From contig NZ_VUYU01000006.1 of the NCBI RefSeq assembly GCF_011682065.1, positions 186,001 through 250,000 on the forward strand: a stretch of DNA of 64,000 bases, read 5' to 3'. The notes under the pieces were generated by a model. It ran no database searches. It saw only the letters and a list, made by a program, of their open reading frames with translations, and had not been told where the DNA came from. Of the stretch, positions 10,728-19,618 are shown in pieces. The stretch comes from Massilia rubra. Lineage in GTDB: Bacteria > Pseudomonadota > Gammaproteobacteria > Burkholderiales > Burkholderiaceae_D. The translations under genes were made by a program, and so were the position numbers. Within the stretch, counting starts at the first letter, position 1, and each line of letters starts with the position of its first letter.

Positions 10728-12095
10728 TCAAACCATGAAATCAAACAGCGAGCGGGCCCCTCCTCCGGGCAGGCCGGGCAAGGCACTGTTGGCGCCGCCA
10801 CCCTGGCTGATCTCGGTGTAGCGCGCAACCAGGTTGCTCGCCTGGGCATTGAGCGCGCCGGTGAGCGCGGTTTTCTGGCCGGTCAGCGTGCTGACGCTGC
10901 GCTCGGCCGTCAGTTTTTCCTTGCCGATGCTGCTGCCGGCGCCGAGCAACTGGCCCAACTGCGTGTCCAGCTTGTCGGCAATGCCCTTGCCGCCGTCGGT
11001 GAACAATTTGCTGACCGCGTTCGGGTCGGCCTGAACCGCCGAGGCCAAGGCCTTGGCGTCGATCTTGAGCGTGCCATTCTTGTCGAGCGAAACGCCGGCT
11101 TTTTCCAGCGCCTCGCTATTGCTGCGAACCATGTTCGTCAGTTGGTCCTGCGCCTGGCGCAGGGCGGGATCGGATTTCAGGCCGCCCTGCTGCAAGCCTT
11201 GCAAGGTGGACGAGAGCTTGTTGAAGCCATCGACAAAATTGCCGATATTTTTGGCGATCGCGCCGGTTTCCTGCGCGACGACCACTTTGGTAGCGCCCTT
11301 GGCGGTCAGCGCCAGCGCCGTGCCGCCGATCTGGCCGGTAATGACGTTGCCCGAACTGGTGACGCGCTTGCCGTCGATATTAAGTATCGCGTCCTGGGCT
11401 GTGCTGCCAGCCGTCAGGTTCTTGAGGCCGGCCGGATTGTAGGCCAGCAGTTTTTCGACCGCCGCGTCGCCGCCGGCGCTGATGCGCATGCTGCCGGCCG
11501 CGCCTTCCGGCCCCTTCAGTTGCAGCGCGAAGCCGGCGCTGCCCTTGACGATGGTGGCGTCGATGCCGGCCGCCTTGAAGGCGTCCGCCATGCCTTGCAG
11601 GGTATTGTTGCCAATGTCGATGTTGATTGAACGAACGCTGCCGTTTGGCGTGAAGCCGCTGCCCGACTCGGTGCCGAATTCGACCTTGATGGCGCTGGGC
11701 AGGCCGTTGCCGATCGGCGCATCCTTGTCCTTTTGCGGAAGCGTCAGCAGGGTTTGCGACTGCGCAAGTTGCTGCACGTCAATTGCGTAGGTGCCCGACT
11801 TGGCGCCGGTCATGGTCACGGCGGTCAGGACGTTGGGGCTGGACGAGATGGCGCCGGTTTGCAGGCCCGCGCCGGACAGCGACTGGGTCAGCGACTGGAA
11901 ATTGGCCAAGGCGCTTTGCAACTGCCCGAGCCCGGACAGGCGGGTCTGGTCGCGGGTCAGCTGGGCGCTGAGTTTCTGGACGCCGGCGTTTTGCGCAAAC
12001 AAGCTCTTGTTGACCCGGCCGTACATCTCGGCGGAGGCGGCATTGCCCGACTTGAGGCCACCCAGGACACTGTTGGAATTGATCGGCACGGCCAT
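10728..12095 (-). CDS. fliD: Flagellar hook-associated protein 2 (filament cap) FliD
   Basis: A 455-residue FliD homologue, the cap protein under which flagellin subunits are folded. The N-terminal FliD domain includes the hallmark VQQLAQSQTL (about residues 106-115). The C-terminal FliD domain is predicted to be coiled coil and contains LFTDGGKGIADKLDTQL and ends in LFDFMV. The start ATG has AGGTAA 8 nt upstream, and that ribosome binding site lies in an inverted repeat (12102-12133). No other flagellar gene is in the window; fliD normally sits with fliC and fliS, so this may be an isolated extra copy. Confidence 0.85.
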   Translation of the reverse strand: MAVPINSNSVLGGLKSGNAASAEMYGRVNKSLFAQNAGVQKLSAQLTRDQTRLSGLGQLQSALANFQSLTQSLSGAGLQTGAISSSPNVLTAVTMTGAKSGTYAIDVQQLAQSQTLLTLPQKDKDAPIGNGLPSAIKVEFGTESGSGFTPNGSVRSINIDIGNNTLQGMADAFKAAGIDATIVKGSAGFALQLKGPEGAAGSMRISAGGDAAVEKLLAYNPAGLKNLTAGSTAQDAILNIDGKRVTSSGNVITGQIGGTALALTAKGATKVVVAQETGAIAKNIGNFVDGFNKLSSTLQGLQQGGLKSDPALRQAQDQLTNMVRSNSEALEKAGVSLDKNGTLKIDAKALASAVQADPNAVSKLFTDGGKGIADKLDTQLGQLLGAGSSIGKEKLTAERSVSTLTGQKTALTGALNAQASNLVARYTEISQGGGANSALPGLPGGGARSLFDFMV

Positions 12096-12101
12096 GATGT
12101 T

Positions 12102-12133
12102 TTACCTTTGATTCACGTTTAACGTAAAGGTAA
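12102..12133 (-). promoter_or_regulatory. Inverted repeat over the fliD ribosome binding site
   Basis: Read in the fliD direction, TTACCTTT (12133-12126) pairs perfectly with AAAGGTAA (12109-12102), and the loop contains ACGTTAAACGT, itself a palindrome. The right arm carries the AAAGG ribosome binding site of fliD. A folded mRNA would hide the site, as in RNA thermometers or protein-controlled leaders. The stem is A+T-rich and therefore only moderately stable. Confidence 0.5.
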
Positions 12134-12258
12134 CACATTCGCTTGCCGCACTTCGTTCAAATTCCTGATCAAGACCTGAGCCAGATCAACGGTGGCGGGG
12201 GACAAGCTTGCGCCAGTCGCAGGCGAGATGCATCGCCCCGACCCCGCGCCCCTCAGTC

Positions 12259-12579
12259 TTACTTCAGGAACTTGGCCAGTTGCGTCATCCCCGACAAATT
12301 CAGATTGAGGAAGCTGAAGCCGACCTTGAAGTCGCCATGGCTCAAAATGCAGTACGAGGCCTTGCCGCGTACATCAATCGTGGTCATGGCGCCATCGACG
12401 AACAGGTCGAAGCGCAACTGCGCGCTCGCCCCCACCTGGATCGGCTCGGCCGACATGATGCACATCCCGTTCGCACCCACATCCACCGTCTTGACCGCGG
12501 CCGGTGCAGAACCGTCCACCGTCACCACAGCTTTAACTTTTAACAATTTTCGCTGCGCTTGTCTTTGTTCGTTAAACAC
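12259..12579 (-). CDS. PilZ domain protein
   Basis: A 106-residue single-domain PilZ protein, a predicted cyclic-di-GMP receptor. It has an N-terminal RxxxR (RQAQRK) and a second motif at VDVGANGM, which corresponds to (D/N)xSxxG, although Ser is replaced by Ala. The start is a GTG (12579); no better in-frame start is near. The altered second motif may weaken ligand binding. Its neighbour fliD suggests a role in motility, but a gap of more than 160 bp separates them and nothing else ties them together. Confidence 0.8.
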   Translation of the reverse strand: MFNEQRQAQRKLLKVKAVVTVDGSAPAAVKTVDVGANGMCIMSAEPIQVGASAQLRFDLFVDGAMTTIDVRGKASYCILSHGDFKVGFSFLNLNLSGMTQLAKFLK

Positions 12580-12639
12580 GTTTCGCCCGTTGGCATTGCA
12601 GAGTCATACATTATAGTTCTAATTTGCAACATCGGTTGG

Positions 12640-14016
12640 CTAATCCAGTTCGCGCAGTTTGTTAAATGCTTCGTCGATCCGTTCGACCGCCACGATGGTC
12701 ATGCCTTCGATTTTCTGCTTCGGCACGTTGGCCTTGGGAATCATTGCAATTGAAAACCCCAGCTTGGCCGCTTCGCGCAAGCGTTCCTGGCCGCGCGGCG
12801 CCGGCCGGATTTCGCCCGCCAGCCCCACTTCGCCGAACACCACGAGGCCGCGCGGCAGCGGTTTGCTGCGCATCGACGAGTTGATTGCCAGCAGTACCGC
12901 CAGATCGGCCGCCGGTTCGGTGATCTTGACCCCACCCACCGCATTAATGAAGACATCCTGGTCGAACGCGGCAATACCGGCGTGCCGGTGCAGCACCGCC
13001 AGCAGCATCGCCAGCCGGTTCTGCTCCAGCCCTACGGACAGGCGGCGCGCATTGGGCAGGTGGCTGGTATCGACCAGCGCCTGGATTTCGACCAGCAAGG
13101 GCCGCGTACCCTCTTGCGTCACCATCACGCACGAGCCCGGTACCTGATTGTCGTGTTGCGACAGAAACAGCGCCGAAGGGTTGGACACCCCTTTCAAGCC
13201 TTTTTCGGTCATCGCGAACACGCCCAGCTCGTTGACCGCGCCGAAGCGGTTCTTGATCGCCCGCACCAGCCGGAAACTGGACTGGGTATCGCCCTCGAAA
13301 TACAGCACCGTGTCGACAATGTGCTCGAGCACGCGCGGCCCGGCCAGCGCGCCCTCTTTGGTCACGTGGCCGACCAGGATAATGGTCACGCCGGTCTGCT
13401 TGGCCACCCGGGTCAATTGCGCCGCGCACTCGCGCACCTGCGCCACCGAACCGGGCGCCGAGGTCAGCGCGTCGGAATACACGGTCTGGATCGAGTCGAT
13501 CACCGCCACTTCGGGCTTCAGGTCGGCCAGGGTGCCGAGGATCTTCTCAAGTTGGATCTCGGCCTGCAATTTAAGTTCCTTGCCATCGACGCCGAGCCGG
13601 CGCGCACGCAAGGCGATCTGGGCGCCCGATTCCTCGCCGCTCACATATAAGGTACTCTTGATGTGCGAGATATTGGCCAGCGCCTGCAGCAACAGGGTCG
13701 ACTTGCCGATGCCGGGGTCGCCGCCGATCAGCACCACCCCGCCCGAGACCAGCCCGCCGCCCAGCACGCGGTCGAATTCTTCGATACCGGTGCCGAAGCG
13801 CGGCACGTCGACCGCCTCGATGTCGGCCAGCGACAGCACCGGCGCGGTCTGCGCCAGGCTCCTGTGCTGGGTCTGGGACAGGCGGTTCACGCCGGGCGTG
13901 TCGAGCACCGTCTCGACCATCGTGTTCCACTGATGGCAGGCGGCGCACTGCCCGGTCCATTTGTTGCTGATCCCGCCGCAGTCGCTGCAGGTGTATTGCG
14001 TTTTAACTTTAGCCAT
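12640..14016 (-). CDS. radA: DNA repair protein RadA (Sms)
   Basis: A 458-residue RadA, a RecA-like helicase that extends D-loops in recombination. It has the N-terminal zinc finger (C10, C13, C24, C27), Walker A GGDPGIGKST (about residue 96), the RadA-specific motif KNRFGAVNE (about residue 257), and a C-terminal Lon-protease-like domain (IRPAPRGQERLREA). The length is standard. Its start overlaps the 3' end of alr by 8 bp, so radA is probably translated from an alr-radA transcript. Confidence 0.97.
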   Translation of the reverse strand: MAKVKTQYTCSDCGGISNKWTGQCAACHQWNTMVETVLDTPGVNRLSQTQHRSLAQTAPVLSLADIEAVDVPRFGTGIEEFDRVLGGGLVSGGVVLIGGDPGIGKSTLLLQALANISHIKSTLYVSGEESGAQIALRARRLGVDGKELKLQAEIQLEKILGTLADLKPEVAVIDSIQTVYSDALTSAPGSVAQVRECAAQLTRVAKQTGVTIILVGHVTKEGALAGPRVLEHIVDTVLYFEGDTQSSFRLVRAIKNRFGAVNELGVFAMTEKGLKGVSNPSALFLSQHDNQVPGSCVMVTQEGTRPLLVEIQALVDTSHLPNARRLSVGLEQNRLAMLLAVLHRHAGIAAFDQDVFINAVGGVKITEPAADLAVLLAINSSMRSKPLPRGLVVFGEVGLAGEIRPAPRGQERLREAAKLGFSIAMIPKANVPKQKIEGMTIVAVERIDEAFNKLRELD

Positions 14017-15115
14017 TGAGATCCAGATTGCCTTCCACGACGCGCACGCGAGGCGCCAGCGCGCACATTAATTCGTAACCGATGGTGCCGGCGGCGTTGG
14101 CCACGGTGTCGATCGGCAAGCCGGCACCCCACAGGATCACCTTGCTGCCGACCCCGGCGCGCGGCACGTGGGTCAGGTCGACCGCCATCATGTCCATCGA
14201 CACCCGGCCCACCAGCTTGGTGAGGATGCCGTCGACCATCACCGGGGCGCCGTGCGGCGCGTGGCGCGGGTAGCCATCGGCGTAGCCGCATGCAACGATG
14301 CCCACTGTCATCGGCCACTCAGCCTGGAAGCCGCTGCCGTAGCCGACCGAGTCGCCCGCCACCAGGTCTTGCACGCCGATGATTTCGCTGGCCAGGGTCA
14401 TGGTCGGACGCAGGTCGAACGCGGCCGCGCTGCGGCCGCCCGGGGTGCCGCCGTACAGCATGATGCCGGGACGCACCCAGTCGTTCGACAATTCGTCCGA
14501 CAGCGCCCCCTGGTGCAGCACGCCGCCCGAGTTCGACAGGCTGCGCTGGCCGGGCAAGCCGTCCGCACCCAGGCAGAAGCGGCGCACCTGCTCGAGCACG
14601 GTCAGGCGGGGGTGTTCGAGCTCATCGGCGTTGGCGAAGTGGGTCATCAGGGTGATCTCGCGCACCGCGGGGATGGCGCGCAGGCGGGCATACGCGGCGC
14701 CGAAGGCTTCCGGCCGGAAGCCGAGCCGGTTCATGCCGGTATTCATCTTCAGGTGGATGTCGATCGGGCCGGGCAGCGTCGCCTGCTCCAGCAGCACGAT
14801 CTGCTCCACCGTATGTACAGCGCTGTTGAGCTGATGGCGTACCAGCAAGTCGACATCGCCGGCGTCGAAAATCCCTTCCAGCAGCAGGATCGGGCGCGTC
14901 CAGCCCAGTTCGCGCAGGCGCACCGCGTTCTCGGTTTCGATCAGGGCCAGACCGTCGGCGTCGGCAAAGCCGCGCATGCCGCGTTCGAGCCCATGGCCGT
15001 AGGCGTTGGCCTTGACCACCCCCCACACCTTGGCGTGCGGTGCGCAGTCGCGCGCCCGCATCAGGTTATGCTGCATGGAATCTAAGTGAATCGTGGCGAT
15101 GAGCGGGCGCGGCAT
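14009..15115 (-). CDS. alr: Alanine racemase
   Basis: A 368-residue PLP-dependent racemase that converts L- to D-alanine for peptidoglycan. The PLP lysine is in VVKANAYGHG (about residue 35), and the catalytic tyrosine segment VGYGSGF is visible near residue 262. I chose the ATG at 15115 (MPRPLIATIHL) over a TTG 24 bp upstream, which adds residues not typical of the family. It is divergent from lplT across 127 bp and coupled to radA downstream. Confidence 0.95.
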   Translation of the reverse strand: MPRPLIATIHLDSMQHNLMRARDCAPHAKVWGVVKANAYGHGLERGMRGFADADGLALIETENAVRLRELGWTRPILLLEGIFDAGDVDLLVRHQLNSAVHTVEQIVLLEQATLPGPIDIHLKMNTGMNRLGFRPEAFGAAYARLRAIPAVREITLMTHFANADELEHPRLTVLEQVRRFCLGADGLPGQRSLSNSGGVLHQGALSDELSNDWVRPGIMLYGGTPGGRSAAAFDLRPTMTLASEIIGVQDLVAGDSVGYGSGFQAEWPMTVGIVACGYADGYPRHAPHGAPVMVDGILTKLVGRVSMDMMAVDLTHVPRAGVGSKVILWGAGLPIDTVANAAGTIGYELMCALAPRVRVVEGNLDLNG

Positions 15116-15184
15116 AGTGCGGAATGGGGTGATTGGCAAGCCTGTATTTTACCGGACGCAGCCCGTTCCGACGTGCCGATTTCT

Positions 15185-15212
15185 TTGGCTTCCCAGCCAT
15201 TCATGGTATAAA
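15185..15212 (+). promoter_or_regulatory. Candidate sigma-70 promoter of lplT
   Basis: TTGGCT and TATAAA separated by 16 bp, about 30 bp upstream of the lplT ATG. The match is reasonable and the position is right for a short leader. No operator is obvious. Confidence 0.45.
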
Positions 15213-15242
15213 GCAACCCACACTAGCTTTTAGACTTCTCGA

Positions 15243-16505
15243 ATGAATCGTGGTTTTTACACCATCATGGCGGCGCAGTTTTTTTCGTCGCTGGCAGACA
15301 ACGCCTTGCTGTTCGTGGCGATCGATCTGCTGATCTCCATGAATGCGCCGGCTTCGCTGACGCCTTTGCTCAAGCTTTCCTTCGTCCTCTTCTATGTGCT
15401 CCTTGCGCCATTTGTCGGCGCTTTCGCCGATTCCATGCCCAAGGGCAAAGTAATGTTTATCGCCAACCTGGTCAAGGTGGCCGGCTGCGCGCTCATCTTC
15501 TTCCAGGTCCACCCGCTGCTGGCCTATGCGGTGGTCGGCTTCGGCGCGGCGGTATATTCGCCGGCCAAGTACGGCATCCTCACTGAATTGCTGCCACCAG
15601 AGAAACTGGTCGCCGCCAATGGCTGGATCGAAGGCTTGACGGTGATGTCGATCATCCTCGGCACCGTGATGGGCGGCGCGCTGGTCAGCGCCAAGGCCTC
15701 GGCCTTCATGCTCGGCCTGGACGTGCCGTTCATCGAGACCGGCATCAACACCACCACCGAAGCGGCCCTGTGCGTGGTGGTGGCCGTATATATCCTGGCA
15801 ACCCTGTTCAACCTGCGCATTCCCGACACCCTGGCCAAGTATGCCCACCAGGAACGCAACCCGGCCAAGCTGATCGCCGACTTCGCCAATTGCTCTTCAC
15901 TGCTGTGGAAAGACAAGCTCGGCCAGATTTCGCTGGCCGTGACCACCCTGTTCTGGGGCGCCGGCGCGACCTTGCAATTCATCGTGCTCAAGTGGGCCGA
16001 AAAATCGCTGCACATGCCGCTCGACAAAGCCACCACCCTGATCGGCATCGTCGCGCTCGGCGTGGCCGTGGGCGCCGCCAGCTCGGCCAAGATGATTCCG
16101 CTCAAGAAGTCGCTGACCGTGATCCCGCTCGGCATTGCCATGGGCGTGGTCGTGGTCTGCATGACCATGGTTCATTCGGTCCTGATCGCCTATCCGCTGT
16201 TGCTGCTGATCGGCGTGCTGTCGGGCTTCTTCGTGGTGCCGATGAACGCGCTGCTGCAACACCGCGGCCACGTCCTGATGAGCGCCGGCCACTCGATCGC
16301 CGTGCAGAATTTCAATGAAAACCTGTCGATCCTGACCATGCTGGCCATTTACGCCATCCTGATCACCTTGAAAGTGGACTTGAATATCGTGATCGTCGGC
16401 TTCGGCCTGTCGGTGGCGGGCATCATGTTCCTGATCATGCGCAAGCACAAGATGAACCAGGCTGAGCACGATTCGCTCGCCCTGATCGGCGAGCACAAGC
16501 ACTGA
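15243..16505 (+). CDS. lplT: Lysophospholipid transporter LplT
   Basis: A 420-residue major-facilitator-type inner-membrane protein with about 12 hydrophobic segments. It matches LplT, which flips lysophospholipids inward for re-acylation. The opening GFYTIMAAQFFSSLADNALL and the segment YSPAKYGILTELLP are characteristic. In enterobacteria lplT is followed by aas (acyltransferase); here the next gene is an unrelated convergent DUF1853 gene that abuts its stop exactly (16505/16506), so the acyltransferase must be elsewhere. Confidence 0.9.
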   Translation: MNRGFYTIMAAQFFSSLADNALLFVAIDLLISMNAPASLTPLLKLSFVLFYVLLAPFVGAFADSMPKGKVMFIANLVKVAGCALIFFQVHPLLAYAVVGFGAAVYSPAKYGILTELLPPEKLVAANGWIEGLTVMSIILGTVMGGALVSAKASAFMLGLDVPFIETGINTTTEAALCVVVAVYILATLFNLRIPDTLAKYAHQERNPAKLIADFANCSSLLWKDKLGQISLAVTTLFWGAGATLQFIVLKWAEKSLHMPLDKATTLIGIVALGVAVGAASSAKMIPLKKSLTVIPLGIAMGVVVVCMTMVHSVLIAYPLLLLIGVLSGFFVVPMNALLQHRGHVLMSAGHSIAVQNFNENLSILTMLAIYAILITLKVDLNIVIVGFGLSVAGIMFLIMRKHKMNQAEHDSLALIGEHKH

Positions 16506-17465
16506 TCAGGCGCCCTGCCCCACCATTTTCTGGCGGAAGGCGGCGCGCACGCGCCAGTCGTTGGGGACGATGAAACCGCGTTGCGTTTCGATCAGGCAGC
16601 CGTCTTCCACGCGCACGGCGGCCACCAGCAGCGGCATCGGCACGCTGTCGAATTTCTCGGCCAGGGTGGATTGCAACTGTGCCCGGCTCAGCAATCCGGC
16701 CTGGTCCGGCGCGCGGAACGGCGCCAGCCATTGCAAGCGCGGCAAGATCACCCAGGCGTCCGGCGCCAACGCCGCCACCTCGTCGAGCGCGCACCAGAAG
16801 CCGCGGCAATGCCGGCCGGAGATGCCATCCATCGCCTGCCCCGCGCCGCCCGGATAGAACAACCATCCCTTGACCAAGGCCCGCGCCCGCGTGACGGGAC
16901 GCGGCAGCACGGCCTGGGCCGCCGGATGCGCACCGAGCGCCAGCTGCCGGTCGAAAATCTTGCGCATCTTGGCGCCCAGGCTGTCGGCCAGGTTGGGGCC
17001 GACAAAGGTGTCGAAGCGCGATGCCGCCGCCCCTTCCAGCAGATAAAACTTGGTGGCGAACTCGATGTGTTCGAGGCCGCCGTCACCGTGATCGAGCAGG
17101 AAATCGAACTCGCCGACCGTATCGTTGCGGCTGGCGCGCACCTGCAAGCCGTGCGCCACCAACTGGCCGTGCTCGCGGAAATAGAACGCCATCAGCTTTT
17201 CGGCATACAGGCCCAGGCGCGTGTAATTGCGCGTGCCGAGCGCCTCGAGCAGGCGCGCGGGATCGGCATCGAGGCCGAGCAGCCAGTCGTCGACCGCCGC
17301 CGGCAGCACGCCCAGGCTGGCGATACGGCCTTCCCAGTGCGGGTCGTCCGGATCGAGCAGGTCGGGCGCGTGCAGCAGCCAGGCCAGCGCGCGCACGTGC
17401 GGCTGCGTCAGCTGCCCCCAGCGGCGCGCGAAGCCGGCCTGGTAGTTGTCAGGCGCGCCGCTCAT
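16506..17465 (-). CDS. DUF1853 family protein
   Basis: A 319-residue cytoplasmic protein of the DUF1853 family, with the conserved stretches LGLYAEKLMAFYF and NDTVGEFDFLL and a GEFDFL...HIEFATKFYL pattern. The latter (D/E residues in consecutive strands with a Lys) resembles a PD-(D/E)XK nuclease core. Function is unknown. It is the last gene of the tsaB-rimI-UDG-DUF1853 set and overlaps the UDG gene by 17 bp. The nuclease-like pattern next to a uracil-DNA glycosylase homologue hints at DNA repair, but that is inference. Confidence 0.8.
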   Translation of the reverse strand: MSGAPDNYQAGFARRWGQLTQPHVRALAWLLHAPDLLDPDDPHWEGRIASLGVLPAAVDDWLLGLDADPARLLEALGTRNYTRLGLYAEKLMAFYFREHGQLVAHGLQVRASRNDTVGEFDFLLDHGDGGLEHIEFATKFYLLEGAAASRFDTFVGPNLADSLGAKMRKIFDRQLALGAHPAAQAVLPRPVTRARALVKGWLFYPGGAGQAMDGISGRHCRGFWCALDEVAALAPDAWVILPRLQWLAPFRAPDQAGLLSRAQLQSTLAEKFDSVPMPLLVAAVRVEDGCLIETQRGFIVPNDWRVRAAFRQKMVGQGA

Positions 17466-18369
17466 CGTGCTCCCGCGCAAGGCACAAGTCGACCCAGGCC
17501 AGCGCCTTGTCGGCGCCGCGCCGCAGCAGCTCGCCCGGATGCAGGGTGGCCACCAGCTTGACGCCGGCCAGTTCGTGCACCTGGCCGCGCGCGCCGGCCA
17601 GCGCTTCCTGCAAGGGCTTGCCGCGCAGGGCGTTGGCGGCGATCTGGCCGAGCGTGAGCACCATCGATGCACCGGAGAGCGCCAGTTCGCGGTCGAGGTA
17701 GGGACGGCAGGCCAGCGCTTCCTCGGCGCTCGGGGCGCGGTCGCCGCCGTTGGCGCTGGTCGGACGGCATTTGATCAGGTTGGTGACGTATACATTGCTC
17801 TCGCGCGAAAGATCGACCGCGGCCAGCATGTTGGCCAGCAGCTTGCCCGGTTCGCCCGACACCGGCTGGCGCTCCTTTTCGTCGGACGCGGTGGAGGCGC
17901 CGGCGGCCACCAGCCAGTGCGCCTGCTGCGCGCCGTTGCCGTAGACCGGCTTGCGTCCGCCCTTGCACAGGCCGCAGCGGGTGCAGTTGGCGATGGCGTT
18001 CTTGAGCTGGGCCCAGTCCATGGCGGCGATCTCGTCGTCGGTCGGTGGCGGCGCGGGCGGCTCCTCGCCCCAGGCCGAATCGGCGGCCGGGCTGATGGCG
18101 GGACTGACGGCGGGCGGCGCGGCCCTGGCCACCACCGGCGGGGGCGGCATGACGACCGCAGCGACGGTGGGCACGGGCACGGCGGCAGGCTCGGGCACGG
18201 CGGCAGGCTCGGGCGCGGCTTGCTGCGCGGGAGCGGCTTGCTGCGCGGGAGCGGCAAGCTCGTCGGAGTACGCCTCGTCGGCCACGCCGGCGGCGCCATC
18301 GCGCAAGGTCCACAGCGGGCCGATGCCCATCTCCTGCAAAAAGACGCTGTCGCGCGCGCTGGTACTCAT
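17449..18369 (-). CDS. Family 4-type uracil-DNA glycosylase homologue with altered motif A
   Basis: A 306-residue protein of the iron-sulfur UDG family. Residues 1-110 are a poorly conserved tail with a Pro/Ala/Gln-rich repeat (about 40-70); the UDG fold covers 115-300. The 4Fe-4S cysteines are present at C129, C132, C201 and C221, and motif C reads HPGELL (H277). However, motif A, normally GEAPG or GEGPG, reads AGAST (residues 156-160) in an otherwise colinear segment that continues to SGEPGKLL. The catalytic-site Glu and second Gly are therefore lost, so activity on uracil is doubtful. It overlaps rimI by 4 bp. Confidence 0.8.
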   Translation of the reverse strand: MSTSARDSVFLQEMGIGPLWTLRDGAAGVADEAYSDELAAPAQQAAPAQQAAPEPAAVPEPAAVPVPTVAAVVMPPPPVVARAAPPAVSPAISPAADSAWGEEPPAPPPTDDEIAAMDWAQLKNAIANCTRCGLCKGGRKPVYGNGAQQAHWLVAAGASTASDEKERQPVSGEPGKLLANMLAAVDLSRESNVYVTNLIKCRPTSANGGDRAPSAEEALACRPYLDRELALSGASMVLTLGQIAANALRGKPLQEALAGARGQVHELAGVKLVATLHPGELLRRGADKALAWVDLCLAREHDERRA

Positions 18370-18836
18370 AAGACAAACCTCATCACGATGGCATCCTCGC
18401 GCTTGCCGTCATGGGCGGGATAGTAGCCGCGGCGGCGGCCGATTTCAGTGTAGCCATACTGCTGGTAGACGGCCAGCGCACGCACGTTGGACGGGCGCAC
18501 TTCGAGCAGGATCGAGTCCATCGACAGCCCGCGTGCGCAGGCGGCGACCTTGTCGAGCAGGTAGCGGCCCAGGCCTTCGCCCTGGCGCGCGGCGGCCACG
18601 GCCACGTTGAGCAGGTGCGCTTCGTCGACGATCGGCATCAGCAAAAAATAGCCGATCAGCGCCCCGCCGCGCTCGCGCAGCACCCAGGCGTTGTAGCCGC
18701 TGCCGAGCGAATCGCTGAAGTTACCGCGCGTCCAGGGATGCGGGTAGACCTGCTGCTCCAGCGCGAACACGTCGTCGACATCGGCCGCCACCATCGGCGC
18801 ATAGACCAGGTGGTCATCGTCGCGCAGCGCGCTCAT
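18366..18836 (-). CDS. rimI: Ribosomal-protein alanine N-acetyltransferase RimI
   Basis: A 156-residue GNAT acetyltransferase. The acetyl-CoA loop reads RQGEGLGRYLL (about residues 84-94), preceded by the strand HLLNVAV and followed by LEVRPSNVRALAVYQQYGY, the classic RimI segment. RimI acetylates the N-terminal Ala of ribosomal protein S18. The gene lies between tsaB and the UDG gene and overlaps each by 4 bp (ATGA), an order common in proteobacteria. Confidence 0.92.
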   Translation of the reverse strand: MSALRDDDHLVYAPMVAADVDDVFALEQQVYPHPWTRGNFSDSLGSGYNAWVLRERGGALIGYFLLMPIVDEAHLLNVAVAAARQGEGLGRYLLDKVAACARGLSMDSILLEVRPSNVRALAVYQQYGYTEIGRRRGYYPAHDGKREDAIVMRFVL

Positions 18837-19549
18837 GCGGCGGCCTTGGCGGCGTTGATCACGCTGCGTTCCGCGCTGGTGTAGGCGATCTTGTTGCGCA
18901 GGTAGAGTGGCTGGGCGTCCGCCGCGCCGACCGCCTTGCCCGCCGCCAGAGCGGCACGGCCGAGCGGCGCCAGCTGGGCGGCGTGCGGCATGATGTCCGG
19001 ATACATGGCCCCGAAGGCCTCACCGGGAAACGCGTCGGGATAGGCCGCCAGGCCATTGCCGCAGGCGGCCAGCGGGCCGTCCACCGGCAACGGCGCCACG
19101 GCGCCGGGTGCGCACAGCGCCGGCGCGGCCAGTTCGCGCCACAGGCCGGCGCCGTGATCGTAGCGGTACTGGGCCCAGTAGACTTCGCCCATGCGCGCAT
19201 CGAGCACGGCCACCACATCGGTGGCGCCATGCTGCTGGCGGCAGGCCACGGCCATCGCCTCGAGCGTGATCAGGGGCAGCACCGGCAAGCCGGCGCCGTA
19301 GGCCAGGCCCTGGGCGATGCCGCAGGCGGTGCGCACGCCGGTAAACGATCCGGGACCGGCGCCGAAGGCGATGGCGTCGCACTGCTTCAGGGCGATGCCG
19401 GCCTCGGCCAGCAGTTCCTGCACCATCGGCAGGATCGATTGCGAGTGGGTGCGTACGCCGGACGATTCACGGGCGATGACGGTGTCGCCGCGCAGCAAGG
19501 CGCAGGACGCCATCTCGGACGAGGTTTCAATAGCGAGAATAATAGACAT
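18833..19549 (-). CDS. tsaB: tRNA threonylcarbamoyladenosine biosynthesis protein TsaB
   Basis: A 238-residue TsaB, a partner of TsaD in making t6A at position 37 of ANN-decoding tRNAs. It shows the actin-like opening ILAIETSSEMASCALL and the strongly conserved GAGPGSFTGVRTACGIAQGLAYG (about residues 63-85). Length is normal. It is the first gene of a four-gene overlapping set. It is divergent from the thioredoxin-like gene, with 69 bp between starts. Confidence 0.95.
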   Translation of the reverse strand: MSIILAIETSSEMASCALLRGDTVIARESSGVRTHSQSILPMVQELLAEAGIALKQCDAIAFGAGPGSFTGVRTACGIAQGLAYGAGLPVLPLITLEAMAVACRQQHGATDVVAVLDARMGEVYWAQYRYDHGAGLWRELAAPALCAPGAVAPLPVDGPLAACGNGLAAYPDAFPGEAFGAMYPDIMPHAAQLAPLGRAALAAGKAVGAADAQPLYLRNKIAYTSAERSVINAAKAAA

Positions 19550-19618
19550 CCCGTATTTTAACCCGGCCGGGTGCCGCCTTGGCGCTTAAGCAAGCAGGGC
19601 TTCGTCGCCCGATGTAGA

